Shown piece by piece: positions 34,706-43,162 of a stretch of 64,000 nt of DNA (position 1 is the first letter of the stretch; each line of letters opens with the position of its first letter). The stretch is from Paenibacillus sinensis. GTDB taxonomy: Bacteria > Bacillota > Bacilli > Paenibacillales > Paenibacillaceae. Position numbers and translations under genes: made by a program. The notes beneath the pieces are model-generated. The model ran no database searches and was not told the DNA's origin. It saw nothing but the letters and a program-made list of their open reading frames with translations. The stretch is from NCBI RefSeq assembly GCF_019904155.1, contig NZ_JAHCMB010000116.1:38996-102995 (forward strand), given 5' to 3'.

Positions 34706-35884
34706 TTATTTCACGTAACTCGTGGCCGCTTTGCAGAAGCGCTCCAGCGCCTCTGTCAGAATGGATCTCGGGCAGGCAACATTGATCCGGAGATAGCCTT
34801 CTCCCTCGCTGCCATATACCGAGCCTTCATTAAATGCGACCCCTGCCTCACGGTACATCAGTCTCTTCAAGCCTGCACCATCGAGACCGAGATTCCGGCA
34901 GTCCACCCACAGCAAATAAGTAGCTTCAGGCTTCATCGGTTTGACCTGGGGCAGATTCTGGGCCAGATAATTGACCGCATATTCGATATTGGCGTTCAGA
35001 TAAGCAATCAGCTCATCCAGCCACTCTCCGCCCTTGCGGTAGGCGGCTTCAACGGCGTCCTGAGCGAAATAGCTGGCCATATGAAGGCTCAGTGTCTTGA
35101 TCCGTGCTTCAAATTTCCGTTTGATCTCAGGACTGGACGCCACGATGAACGAGGAATGAATACCGGGCAGATTGAACGTCTTCGTAGGCGCCAGCGCCAT
35201 CAGCGTGATATCCGAGATTTCCTTGGACAGGGAGGCGAATGGAATATGCTTGTGGCCGGGGAGCGCCAGATCGCAGTGAATCTCGTCGGAGACGACAGTT
35301 ACGCCGTACTGCAGGCAGAGCTCGCCCAGACGAAGCAGCTCCTCGCGCTCCCATACCCGGCCACCCGGATTGTGGGGGCTGCACAGCAGCAGCAGCTTGG
35401 CGCCGTTCTTCATCAGACCTTCCAGCTGCTCGTAGTCCATCTCGTAACGACCGTTCCGGATGACAAGCGGATTGTCGGCAACCTTGCGGCCGTTCAGTTT
35501 GATCACATCATAGAACGGGTAGTAGACCGGAGACTGAAGAATCACCTCGGCCCCCGGCTCGCTGAATAGATCGACCGCAAGGCTCAGCGTTGTGACAATA
35601 CCCGGAGACTGCGCGATCCACTGCGACGGGATATCCCAGCCATGCCGGGTTCCGAACCAGCCTTGAATCGACTCTATGTACGATTCGCTGCTGATGCTGT
35701 AGCCGTAAATGCCATGTTCAGCACGGTGGACAAGCGCTTCCTTGACCGCAGGCGGGCTTTCAAAATCCATATCCGCTACCCACAGCGGCAAAATATCCTT
35801 GCTTCCGAACAACTTCTCGGCTTGATCCCATTTGTAGGAATGCGTGTTGGTCCGGTCCAGGACACGGTCAAAATCATACGTCAA
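34706..35884 (-). CDS. patB: PatB/MalY-type PLP lyase (cystathionine beta-lyase)
   Basis: 392 residues, fold-type I aminotransferase. PLP lysine is in ALAPTKTFNLPG; SPHNPGGRVW and VVSDEIHCDL complete the cofactor site, with the Cys-Asp of EIHCDL typical of the MalY/PatB group. It cleaves cystathionine to homocysteine or acts as a cysteine desulfhydrase. I chose TTG 35884, which has GAGG eight bases before it and gives the usual MTYDF start; the ATG at 35920 has no site and adds a lysine-rich stub. Confidence 0.9.
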   Translation of the reverse strand: MTYDFDRVLDRTNTHSYKWDQAEKLFGSKDILPLWVADMDFESPPAVKEALVHRAEHGIYGYSISSESYIESIQGWFGTRHGWDIPSQWIAQSPGIVTTLSLAVDLFSEPGAEVILQSPVYYPFYDVIKLNGRKVADNPLVIRNGRYEMDYEQLEGLMKNGAKLLLLCSPHNPGGRVWEREELLRLGELCLQYGVTVVSDEIHCDLALPGHKHIPFASLSKEISDITLMALAPTKTFNLPGIHSSFIVASSPEIKRKFEARIKTLSLHMASYFAQDAVEAAYRKGGEWLDELIAYLNANIEYAVNYLAQNLPQVKPMKPEATYLLWVDCRNLGLDGAGLKRLMYREAGVAFNEGSVYGSEGEGYLRINVACPRSILTEALERFCKAATSYVK

Positions 35885-35941
35885 AGCAGCCACCTCATTT
35901 TTTGATTTTTTTGTCTTCAAAAAAGTGCGGAAGCAATGGCT

Positions 35942-36517
35942 CTACTCCCACTTCCGGTCAAGATTGTCGGCGTAGAAGGCGATTGCCTTCGCATATTCCG
36001 CAATTCCCGGATCAGCGGAGGTGCCGGCGAGCAAATGAAGAAGAATACTCGCCGCCCGCTCATGCTTCCCGAGATTATACAGCGTCATGGCGTAAAAAAC
36101 GCGAAGCTCGCGGTGCTCGGGATATTCAGCCATAGCCTGCTCAAACAGGCTTCTGGCCTTGTCGTATTCGCCAAGCGTCCGGTATGTACTGCCCAGCCCC
36201 AACAGGGCGCCGGGCCGAAGATGTTCGGCCAATCCTGCGGACAGGCCACGTTCATAGTAAGGCACTGCCTGGCGCTCCAGCCCCAGGACATCATGACACC
36301 AGGCGATCTGGTACAGCAGCTCTGCGTACAGGTAATCCTCTTCCGTAACCCGATTCCAAGCGGGCTGGCCGCTAATGGGATTACCTTCCACAGGCGTTAT
36401 GCCGTAGGGTGTACGGCAGGCTTCGTATTCCTCCAGCAGCAATATCAGCTTCGCTCTTGCCTCATCCGCGCGCCCCGCTTCACGCAGCCGAACCGCTTCC
36501 TCCAGCTTCAAGCGCAT
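35942..36517 (-). CDS. TPR-repeat protein
   Basis: 191 residues, soluble, with at least three tetratricopeptide repeats: LYAELLYQIAWCHDVLGLER, then ALLGLGSTYRTLGEYDKARS, then LRVFYAMTLYNLGKHERAAS. A protein-protein interaction scaffold of unknown partner. ATG after AAGGGGG. It lies between the ABC-F and patB genes with gaps of 27 and 57 bases. Confidence 0.88.
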   Translation of the reverse strand: MRLKLEEAVRLREAGRADEARAKLILLLEEYEACRTPYGITPVEGNPISGQPAWNRVTEEDYLYAELLYQIAWCHDVLGLERQAVPYYERGLSAGLAEHLRPGALLGLGSTYRTLGEYDKARSLFEQAMAEYPEHRELRVFYAMTLYNLGKHERAASILLHLLAGTSADPGIAEYAKAIAFYADNLDRKWE

Positions 36518-36544
36518 GGCCGATCCCCCTTCTGGCAGAATCTG

Positions 36545-38503
36545 TCAGGATTTGCTCGCGGCAATTCGTTCCGCCAGCTCATTCAGGTAGGTCCAGCGGT
36601 CCATCAGCCGCTCCAGCTCCGCCTCGGCAGCCTGCTGCTCCTGCATAAGCTCCTGAAGCTTGGCGGAATCTGCAAAAGCGGCCTCCATCTGCGCCGCGAT
36701 GGAAACAAGCCGCGCCTCCGCCTTCTCGACGAGACTGTCGATCTCATCGTACTCCCGCTGCTCATTGAACGAGAATTTCAGCTTCTCCTTCGCAGGCGCG
36801 GCAGGAGCCTTTCGCTCATCGACCGCCGCCATCCCTGAAGCCTGGCTTCCTCCGCTCTGCGCGGTCGGAACAGTCTTGCCCGCAGGAGCAGCGCTCCGGG
36901 CCGGCACATTGGCGACCACCCATTCCTCATACTCGCTGTAGTCGCCGACATGCACCCGGATGCTACCGTCTTCGAAGGCGATGATCTTGTCCACCGTCCG
37001 GTCAAGGAAGAACCGGTCATGCGATACGGTCAGCACGACACCGGGAAATTCATCCAGGTAGTCTTCCAGAATGGCCAGCGTGCCAATATCAAGGTCATTG
37101 GTCGGCTCGTCCAGCAGCAGCACATTGGGCGCCCCCATCAGCACGCGAAGCAGGTAGAGCCGCCGTTTCTCGCCGCCCGACAGGCGGGAGATCGGCGTCC
37201 ACTGCATGGCGGGCGGGAACAGGAAGCGTTCCAGCATCTGGGCCGCCGTAATCGAGGAACCGTCGGCGGTCTTCACCACCTCCGATTCTTCCTTGATGTA
37301 CTCGATCACCCGGAGAGAATCATCCATCTCCTGATGCTCCTGCGTGAAATAGCCGAGCTTGACGGTAGGTCCCAGTACGACCTCCCCGCTGTCCGGCTGA
37401 AGTTTGCCGGCGATCAGATTCAAGAGCGTCGATTTGCCGCTGCCGTTCGGTCCGACGATGCCGACGCGGTCCCGCGGAACGGCGATGTAGCTTAAGTCCG
37501 GGATCAAGATCCGGTTTCCGAGCGACTTGGATAGATGCTCGATCTCCAGAATTTTACGGCCCAATCGGGTCGATGCAGCAGAGATTTCCAGCTGGCCTGA
37601 AGGCGTGATGCCCGTCTGCTCTTTCAGATTCTCGAAGCGCTCGATTCTCGCCTTCTGCTTCGTAGAACGCGCCTTTGCGCCCCGCCGAATCCAGGCAAGC
37701 TCGCTGCGCAGCAGATTGCGGCGCTTCTGTTCCGACGCCGCCTCCCTCTCCTCGCGCTCGGCCTTGAGCTCCAGGAACCGGGAATAGTTCGCCTCATAGC
37801 GGAATATACGACCCTGATCCAGCTCCAGCATGACTCCGGCGACCCGCTCCAGAAAATAGCGGTCATGGGTAACCATCAGCAAGGCGCCGCGCCGCTTCTG
37901 CAAATACTGTTCCAGCCAGGCGACAGAAGCCGTATCAATATGGTTCGTGGGCTCGTCGAGAATCAGCAGCTCGGACGGTGTGATCAGCGCCGCGGCAAGC
38001 GCGACACGCTTGCGCTGTCCGCCGGAGAGCGCGCTCATCTTCTCGTCAAAGCGCTGAATTCCCAGCTTGGACAGGACGCTCTTCGCTTCGCTCTCGAGGT
38101 GCCAGACGCCCGCCGCATCGATCTCCTGGCTGCGGCGCACCAATTCCTGCTCCAGCTTGGCATTGCCTGGATCGGCCTCCAGCAGAGCTGTGGTCTCCAT
38201 ATACCGTCTCATCACCGCAAGCTCCGGATTATCTCCTGCGAATACTTGCTGCAGCACGGTATAGTCGGGATTGAATGGAGGATTCTGCGACAGAAATTGG
38301 ACCCGGACATCGTTGCCGATGGCGATCTGCCCCGCATCGGCTGTCTCGACTCCGGCAATGATCCGCAGCAGCGTCGATTTGCCTGTCCCGTTGACGCCGA
38401 TCACTCCGATCTTGTCGCGTTCATCCATCCCGAACGACGCGTCGTCAAACAGCACTTTCTCTCCGTAGCTCTTGGCCAGATGTTCTACGGTCATTATATT
38501 CAT
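36545..38503 (-). CDS. ABC-F ATPase, Uup/YfmR-like
   Basis: 652 residues, no membrane part. Two ABC cassettes: GVNGTGKST, LSGGQRKRVALA, LLILDEPTNHID; and GPNGSGKST, LSGGEKRRLYLLRV, LLLDEPTNDLDIGT. The interdomain P-site linker contains ELAWIRRGAKARSTKQKARI, the Uup/YfmR type, followed by a C-terminal coiled coil. Such proteins rescue or modulate stalled ribosomes. The start overlaps the TetR stop by four bases (ATGA), so the regulator is co-translated and may autoregulate the pair. Confidence 0.93.
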   Translation of the reverse strand: MNIMTVEHLAKSYGEKVLFDDASFGMDERDKIGVIGVNGTGKSTLLRIIAGVETADAGQIAIGNDVRVQFLSQNPPFNPDYTVLQQVFAGDNPELAVMRRYMETTALLEADPGNAKLEQELVRRSQEIDAAGVWHLESEAKSVLSKLGIQRFDEKMSALSGGQRKRVALAAALITPSELLILDEPTNHIDTASVAWLEQYLQKRRGALLMVTHDRYFLERVAGVMLELDQGRIFRYEANYSRFLELKAEREEREAASEQKRRNLLRSELAWIRRGAKARSTKQKARIERFENLKEQTGITPSGQLEISAASTRLGRKILEIEHLSKSLGNRILIPDLSYIAVPRDRVGIVGPNGSGKSTLLNLIAGKLQPDSGEVVLGPTVKLGYFTQEHQEMDDSLRVIEYIKEESEVVKTADGSSITAAQMLERFLFPPAMQWTPISRLSGGEKRRLYLLRVLMGAPNVLLLDEPTNDLDIGTLAILEDYLDEFPGVVLTVSHDRFFLDRTVDKIIAFEDGSIRVHVGDYSEYEEWVVANVPARSAAPAGKTVPTAQSGGSQASGMAAVDERKAPAAPAKEKLKFSFNEQREYDEIDSLVEKAEARLVSIAAQMEAAFADSAKLQELMQEQQAAEAELERLMDRWTYLNELAERIAASKS

Positions 38504-39156
38504 GATGATTTCTCGCCTTCCGTGCCATAAATTGAGGACTCATGCCCCTGTCCGGCGCCATCCTTGGCCTCTCCGGACGACATGCCCGTACCGCAGCCGG
38601 CTCCCCGAAGGAACAGACCGGCTGCGAACTCCGCCCGCTTGACCACATCTTCTTCCGTAAAGGACGGCTCCAGCAGAATATCCATCTTCAGTCTATCCAG
38701 AGAGCCGATAAAGGCCTGTGCCATCAACTGAGGTTCGGCTGTTCCAGCCTGCATCAGCACCTCCATCACAACTTCCATATAATCTTTGATGAAGGAAGCC
38801 ATATACGCTATCAGCTCCGGGCTGCTGCCCGAAGTCCGGAAGAAGAGCTTCGTATGGCGCTTTCGTTCATAATAATACATCAGATGATGGCCCGCAATCA
38901 GTGACAGACAGCCAGACAGATCCCGCAGCCCGTCCAGCCGGTCCCGCAGCCCGTTCAGAAATTCATCGCAGTCCCTGCGGGTCACGGCCATGAACAGTTC
39001 TTCCTTGCTCGAAAAATACAGATAAACCGTGCCCTTGGCGATTCCCGCAAGCTCGGCCACCTGTGAAATCTTCGCTTCATGGAACCCCTCGGCTCCAAAC
39101 ACTTCATATGCCGCATCCAGAATCGCCGCATGCTTATGCTCGGATATCTTTCTCAG
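38500..39156 (-). CDS. TetR-family regulator, probable CTG start
   Basis: About 218 residues. The DNA-binding domain is RKISEHKHAAILDAAYEVF, EAKISQVAELAGIAKGTVYL and YFSSKEELF. In its frame no ATG/GTG/TTG precedes the first helix; a stop lies directly before. CTG at 39156 sits seven bases after GAGGGGGTG, a near-perfect ribosome site, so a CTG start is the best reading. The next start, GTG 39102, would delete the first helix. Alternatively one extra base (for example in AAA at 39147-39149) breaks a GTG-initiated frame beginning NRSEK. Between DUF92 and this gene is a weak hairpin plus TTTTTCTTTT. Couples to the ABC-F gene. Confidence 0.8.
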   Translation of the reverse strand: MRKISEHKHAAILDAAYEVFGAEGFHEAKISQVAELAGIAKGTVYLYFSSKEELFMAVTRRDCDEFLNGLRDRLDGLRDLSGCLSLIAGHHLMYYYERKRHTKLFFRTSGSSPELIAYMASFIKDYMEVVMEVLMQAGTAEPQLMAQAFIGSLDRLKMDILLEPSFTEEDVVKRAEFAAGLFLRGAGCGTGMSSGEAKDGAGQGHESSIYGTEGEKSS

Positions 39157-39214
39157 AGCGGTTCACCCCCTCGCCTGCACAAACATTCAAACAATAAAAG
39201 AAAAAGCCCCCTGC

Positions 39215-40018
39215 TCAGCTCAGGCCGCCGATCAGCAGAGCGGCGGCACCGCCCGCAAGGGAGCTTAGCGCGTTCACGGCGTCGTTGCTCATCCAGCGCC
39301 AGCCTCTCGCATGAACCGTCGGCTTCCCGCAATGCACGGAGTTCTCCACCTCGCGGCCGCATACTGTGCAGCGATTCATCTTCTGGACCGTCGCGCCGAG
39401 CAGCGAATCGGCGAAAGCGCCGACCAGTCCGCCCACAAGTCCGGCAGCAGACCAAACGACCAAACCCCCGGTTTCCATTCCGGACCAGGTTCCCAGAACC
39501 CAGGAGGCAGCGCCGATCATAAGCCCGCCTGCTGCGGCCGCCAGTGTACCCGGCAGCGACACACCCCCGGAGGCCCCGGTCGGCAGCACCCGGCCGGTCA
39601 GAACCGACCGGGGCGGCTTCGCGCTCAGGGTGCCGCACTCCGTTGCCCACGTATCCGCCGTTACGGTCGCCATAACGCCGATGAAGAGCCACTGCCAGAC
39701 CGGCTGCGGCGAGATCGCGTACAGCAGCACAAACAGCATGCCTAGACCGCCATTCGCGAATACCTGGCCGGCATCACGCCGGCCGGTCTTCGCGTAATCC
39801 CGTTCCAGCTCCTCCTTGCGGTCCGCCTTAAGCCTCGACAGCAGACTGGAGGATATGAAGAACAGCAGCAGAATGCCGAACCAGAAGGCGCTGCCTGCTC
39901 CGAAATAAACCGTGCCCATCAGGACGGCGGCCACCATTCCGGACAAGCTCAGCGAGCCTTTCATGTAAGCCGCTCCGGCTACCAGCAGGGCGCCGAGCAA
40001 GCCGATGATCCACAGCAT
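39215..40018 (-). CDS. DUF92 integral membrane protein
   Basis: 267 residues, about six or seven membrane helices. Family signatures: GRRDAGQVFANGG, ADTWATECGTLS, GGVSLPGT and AFADSLLGATVQ, then a zinc-ribbon-like CTVCGREVENSVHC and the final WMSNDAVNALSSL. Plant and cyanobacterial relatives (VTE6) phosphorylate phytyl phosphate, which suggests a prenyl-phosphate kinase, unproven here. Gap of 36 bases to the FAH gene upstream. Confidence 0.87.
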   Translation of the reverse strand: MLWIIGLLGALLVAGAAYMKGSLSLSGMVAAVLMGTVYFGAGSAFWFGILLLFFISSSLLSRLKADRKEELERDYAKTGRRDAGQVFANGGLGMLFVLLYAISPQPVWQWLFIGVMATVTADTWATECGTLSAKPPRSVLTGRVLPTGASGGVSLPGTLAAAAGGLMIGAASWVLGTWSGMETGGLVVWSAAGLVGGLVGAFADSLLGATVQKMNRCTVCGREVENSVHCGKPTVHARGWRWMSNDAVNALSSLAGGAAALLIGGLS

Positions 40019-40054
40019 GTCGTCAACTCGCTTTCAGATCGTAGAAGACCACAA

Positions 40055-40684
40055 TCATCCGATCAGGCAGGTGCCCATCAGCCGATCGCCCCAATACAGC
40101 TCAAAAGAGTCGCCCGCAACCGTAGGCCCCACGCCGGCTGGCGTTCCGGTGAAGATAACATCGCCTTTGCCCAGCCCATAGCGGGTTCCGACGAAATCCA
40201 CGATAGTCTGCAGCGGGAAAATCATGTTCTTGATGTTCCCGCGCTGCACTTCCTCGCCGTTCTTGATCACGGTGAAATCGGTCGCTTCCAAATCTTCCAC
40301 CGGGGGGAAATCAATAAACGGAGTCAGAGGCGCCGCGTTTCGGAAGCCCTTGGCCGGAGTCCAGGGAAGCCCCTTCTTCTGCAGGTCGTTGTGGATATCC
40401 CGCAGCGTAAAGTCCAGACCCAGTGCCATGGCGTCCACCAGCTCAGCTACGGTCATGCCAGGCTTGTAGTCGCGAGCGATCCGAATGACCAGCTCGCCTT
40501 CGTAATGGACTTGTCCGGAAGTCTTGGGCAGCTGAATGGTTTCTTTGTCGAGAGGTACGGCCGCATGGGAAGGCTTCATGAAAATAAGCGGCTCGGTCGG
40601 CACTTTGTTGCCAAGCTCCTCCGCATGAAGCTTATAATTTCTTCCTACACAGTACAGGTTGTTTACAGCAGCACACATGAACAT
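40055..40684 (-). CDS. fumarylacetoacetate hydrolase-family protein
   Basis: 209 residues. NLYCVGRNYKLHAEELGN, KPSHAAVPLD, VHYEGELVIRIARD (metal-binding Glu pair), DFTLRDIHNDLQKKGLPWTP and FTGTPAGVGP are the FAH-domain core. Members act as acylpyruvases, hydratases or oxaloacetate decarboxylases. Two ATGs two codons apart are possible starts; the second is better spaced from GAGAG. Part of the capA-gdpd-fah-DUF92 run. Confidence 0.9.
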   Translation of the reverse strand: MFMCAAVNNLYCVGRNYKLHAEELGNKVPTEPLIFMKPSHAAVPLDKETIQLPKTSGQVHYEGELVIRIARDYKPGMTVAELVDAMALGLDFTLRDIHNDLQKKGLPWTPAKGFRNAAPLTPFIDFPPVEDLEATDFTVIKNGEEVQRGNIKNMIFPLQTIVDFVGTRYGLGKGDVIFTGTPAGVGPTVAGDSFELYWGDRLMGTCLIG

Positions 40685-40717
40685 TCAGCTCTCTTTCCGT
40701 CGGTTATTGGTTATGCT

Positions 40718-41452
40718 TCAAGCTTCCAAGAACGTCTCGCCCCATATGTCCGGACGGTTCGTACATATCATTATATCAGAATGCATGTCCGCCAGGCGAC
40801 GCATCTCTTTTGCCTTATTCACCGTCCAGGCCATAATCCCGATACCGCGTCCTGACAGGAACCGGGCGAGTCCTGGCGTCAGACGGGAGAAGCTGATGGA
40901 TAAAAAGGAGCAGCCAAGCGCCCGTACACGCCCGGCGGGATCGCCCCAACGGGAATCGAAGATGAGTCCTCTCCGTACGGACGGGTCCGCTTCTCCGATC
41001 CGGTCAAGCGTGCCGGGATCGAACGAAGTCAGCACCGCCTCTTCCTTCATGCCGCAGGCAGACAGCATTTCCGAAACCTTGCGCTCGATGCCGGGATACA
41101 GATTCCCCGAATTTTTCAGCTCAATGTTGAGCTTCAGCCTGCCCCGGCACAACTCCAGCACTTCTTCAAGTGCCGGGATACGTTCTTCGCGGAAGTCCCG
41201 GCTCTTCCATGACCCGGCGTCCAGCCGCCGGATATGGCTGTAGATCATATCCTTCACCTTACCGTGTCCGTTCGTGGTGCGGTCCAGCGTATAGTCGTGG
41301 ATGACGACGGGAACCCCGTCCTTGGTCAGTTGGACGTCGATCTCCATCCAGGTCACAAAGGGCAGCTCCATTGCCTTGTGGATGGCTGCCAGCGTGTTCT
41401 CCGGCGCTCTGCCGGAGAATCCCCGATGGGCAACACATAAATTATGGTTCAT
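40718..41452 (-). CDS. glycerophosphodiester phosphodiesterase
   Basis: 244 residues. VAHRGFSGRAPENTLAAI supplies the first catalytic His and Glu, MEIDVQLTKDGVPVVIHDYT the metal acids and second His. LNIELKN and AWTVNK are late motifs. It releases glycerol 3-phosphate from phospholipid headgroup diesters. No signal peptide, so cytoplasmic. ATG 41452 has AGGAGG nine bases before it; the longer open frame starts inside the upstream gene spacer. Confidence 0.92.
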   Translation of the reverse strand: MNHNLCVAHRGFSGRAPENTLAAIHKAMELPFVTWMEIDVQLTKDGVPVVIHDYTLDRTTNGHGKVKDMIYSHIRRLDAGSWKSRDFREERIPALEEVLELCRGRLKLNIELKNSGNLYPGIERKVSEMLSACGMKEEAVLTSFDPGTLDRIGEADPSVRRGLIFDSRWGDPAGRVRALGCSFLSISFSRLTPGLARFLSGRGIGIMAWTVNKAKEMRRLADMHSDIMICTNRPDIWGETFLEA

Positions 41453-41489
41453 CTCGAAGCCCTCCTGATTGGATGGTGGCAGGCCCAAA

Positions 41490-42956
41490 CTATCTTCCGG
41501 CATCCGTTACCATGCCGTTCTTATTGATATTTACCCTTCCCGCGGACAGAGATTCCATGCGTTTCAGCAGCGCCTGACCGCTCGTCTCGTTCATCGGGAC
41601 AGGCCGTCCAAGCTCGGCATCCACAGGGATCAGCTTCATGGAGCATTGGCCTTTGGCGGTGCATTTCGCCTGAAACACGGCGCTTTCCCAGGTTGTCTTC
41701 ACTGAAGAGCGTGAAAAAATGAAGTTGCCCGTGCTGTAGGCAATCCATTTGCCCTTATAAGGCTCGATGCCCTGAAGCACATGCGGATGCCCGCCGATGA
41801 CCAGATCGGCCCCCGCATCGATGAAGCTGTGGCCCATCGACTGCTGCTGCTCACTGTAATTGTTCACCCGCTCCTGGCCCCAGTGAACGACTACGGCGAC
41901 AATATCCGCCTTCTTCTTGGCGGCGGCAATCGCCTGAACTGCCGCATCCAGCGAGTAAGCCGACGCGACGCCCGGCTTGCTCTTGCCTGCCGCCCAGCTT
42001 GCTTCCGGCATTACCCTTGTGAAACCGAGCAGGGCAATCGTGACGCCGTTGCGCTTGAAATACTGGGCTGAATAAGCTTCTGAGGCGTTCTTCCCGGCGC
42101 CGACATAAGGAATGCCGGCCTTGCTCAGATTGTCCAAGGTATCCAGAAGTCCCTGCTCGCCCTTGTCGAGCGTGTGATTGTTCGCCAGATTGACAGCGTC
42201 AATGCCCGCCGCCTTCAGGGGAGCCAGCGCCTGGGGCGAGGACTGGTACACATAGGTTTTGTTCGCCGCTGTGCCCCGCGTCGTCACCGGCGTCTCCAGA
42301 TTGACGACCGATAGATCGTCATGCTTGAAGAGACCGTTCAGCGCGCCGTACGGATAGCCGTAGCCCTGCTTGCCCAGCAGTTCGCCGACCTTGCCGGCGA
42401 ACATGACATCGCCGGCGAAGCTGATCGTGACGGCGCCCTTCTCGCCGGCCGGCAGCCCGGCGATCTCTCCGCTTCCGCCGGAGCCTTCGGCCGGCGGTGC
42501 GGCGTCAGCCGAAGCGGGGGCTTCGCCCGCATCGGCTGACGGCTGAGGCGAGTCCGCAGGTGACGGACTCGCTTCAGCCGCGGATTCGTCCGCCGCCTGA
42601 ACGGCGGACGCAGGCGTTGCAGCGGATGGCGAAGCCTCCGCTGAGGGGGCGGCCGCAGGCGAAGCGGCGGCCGGGGATGGTTTCGCCGTCGCCTTCGGAG
42701 ACGGCGACGGCGCGGCGGCGATGGCGGACGCCGCCGGGGACGGCTGCGGCGGCGGGCTGACAGCCGCCGCTGGCGTCTCTTGCGCGCCGGATTCAGGCGG
42801 CGCGCCGTCGACCCGCGCATGCCCGCTGTAGAAATAATAGATCAGCAGAATCGTAATCAGCACCATAAGGCTGATATTGATCCAGGACCATACCCGGCTG
42901 CGGCGCTGCTTGCGTGTTGTTTTGCTTCTTTTTTTGCTGGATCTGGGGGAATACAT
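41490..42956 (-). CDS. CapA-family (PGA_cap) metallophosphatase-like protein, membrane anchored
   Basis: 488 residues. A basic head, one membrane helix (about 25-43), a long Ala/Pro/Ser/Glu linker (about 50-165), then the CapA domain: ISFAGDVMFAGKVGE, VVNLETPVT, LANNHTLDKG, HWGQE and GGHPHVLQGIE (metal ligands). Related to poly-gamma-glutamate PgsA/CapA, but no capBC genes adjoin it, so a cell-surface phosphoesterase role is as likely. The linker is unusually GC-rich and repetitive. First gene of the minus run after its own start with AAGGAG. Confidence 0.88.
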   Translation of the reverse strand: MYSPRSSKKRSKTTRKQRRSRVWSWINISLMVLITILLIYYFYSGHARVDGAPPESGAQETPAAAVSPPPQPSPAASAIAAAPSPSPKATAKPSPAAASPAAAPSAEASPSAATPASAVQAADESAAEASPSPADSPQPSADAGEAPASADAAPPAEGSGGSGEIAGLPAGEKGAVTISFAGDVMFAGKVGELLGKQGYGYPYGALNGLFKHDDLSVVNLETPVTTRGTAANKTYVYQSSPQALAPLKAAGIDAVNLANNHTLDKGEQGLLDTLDNLSKAGIPYVGAGKNASEAYSAQYFKRNGVTIALLGFTRVMPEASWAAGKSKPGVASAYSLDAAVQAIAAAKKKADIVAVVVHWGQERVNNYSEQQQSMGHSFIDAGADLVIGGHPHVLQGIEPYKGKWIAYSTGNFIFSRSSVKTTWESAVFQAKCTAKGQCSMKLIPVDAELGRPVPMNETSGQALLKRMESLSAGRVNINKNGMVTDAGR

Positions 42957-43034
42957 ATTAACTAGAGCTCCTTTTCCTGCTAAACTCGTTTCATTATATC
43001 ACAATCTATGAAGTAGAATCCCCCGCCGGGCATA

Positions 43035-43065
43035 GCAAAAGCCGGCCCGTTCAGCCGGGCCGGCT
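43035..43065 (-). terminator. terminator of the heme operon
   Basis: Minus strand AGCCGGCCCG pairs with CGGGCCGGCT, then TTTTGC; about 100 bases after the hemY stop. Confidence 0.85.
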
Positions 43066-43162
43066 CATGATTAAGACGCAAAGGATGATACACTCTATTG
43101 ATAGTTTGATAGATTTACAAGACAAAATTCAACCTTACATACAGCAAATGTCCAGACCCGCT

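Noticed and set aside
41490..42956. Poly-gamma-glutamate capsule locus
   Set aside because: CapA-like domain is present but capB, capC and capE-type genes are absent nearby.
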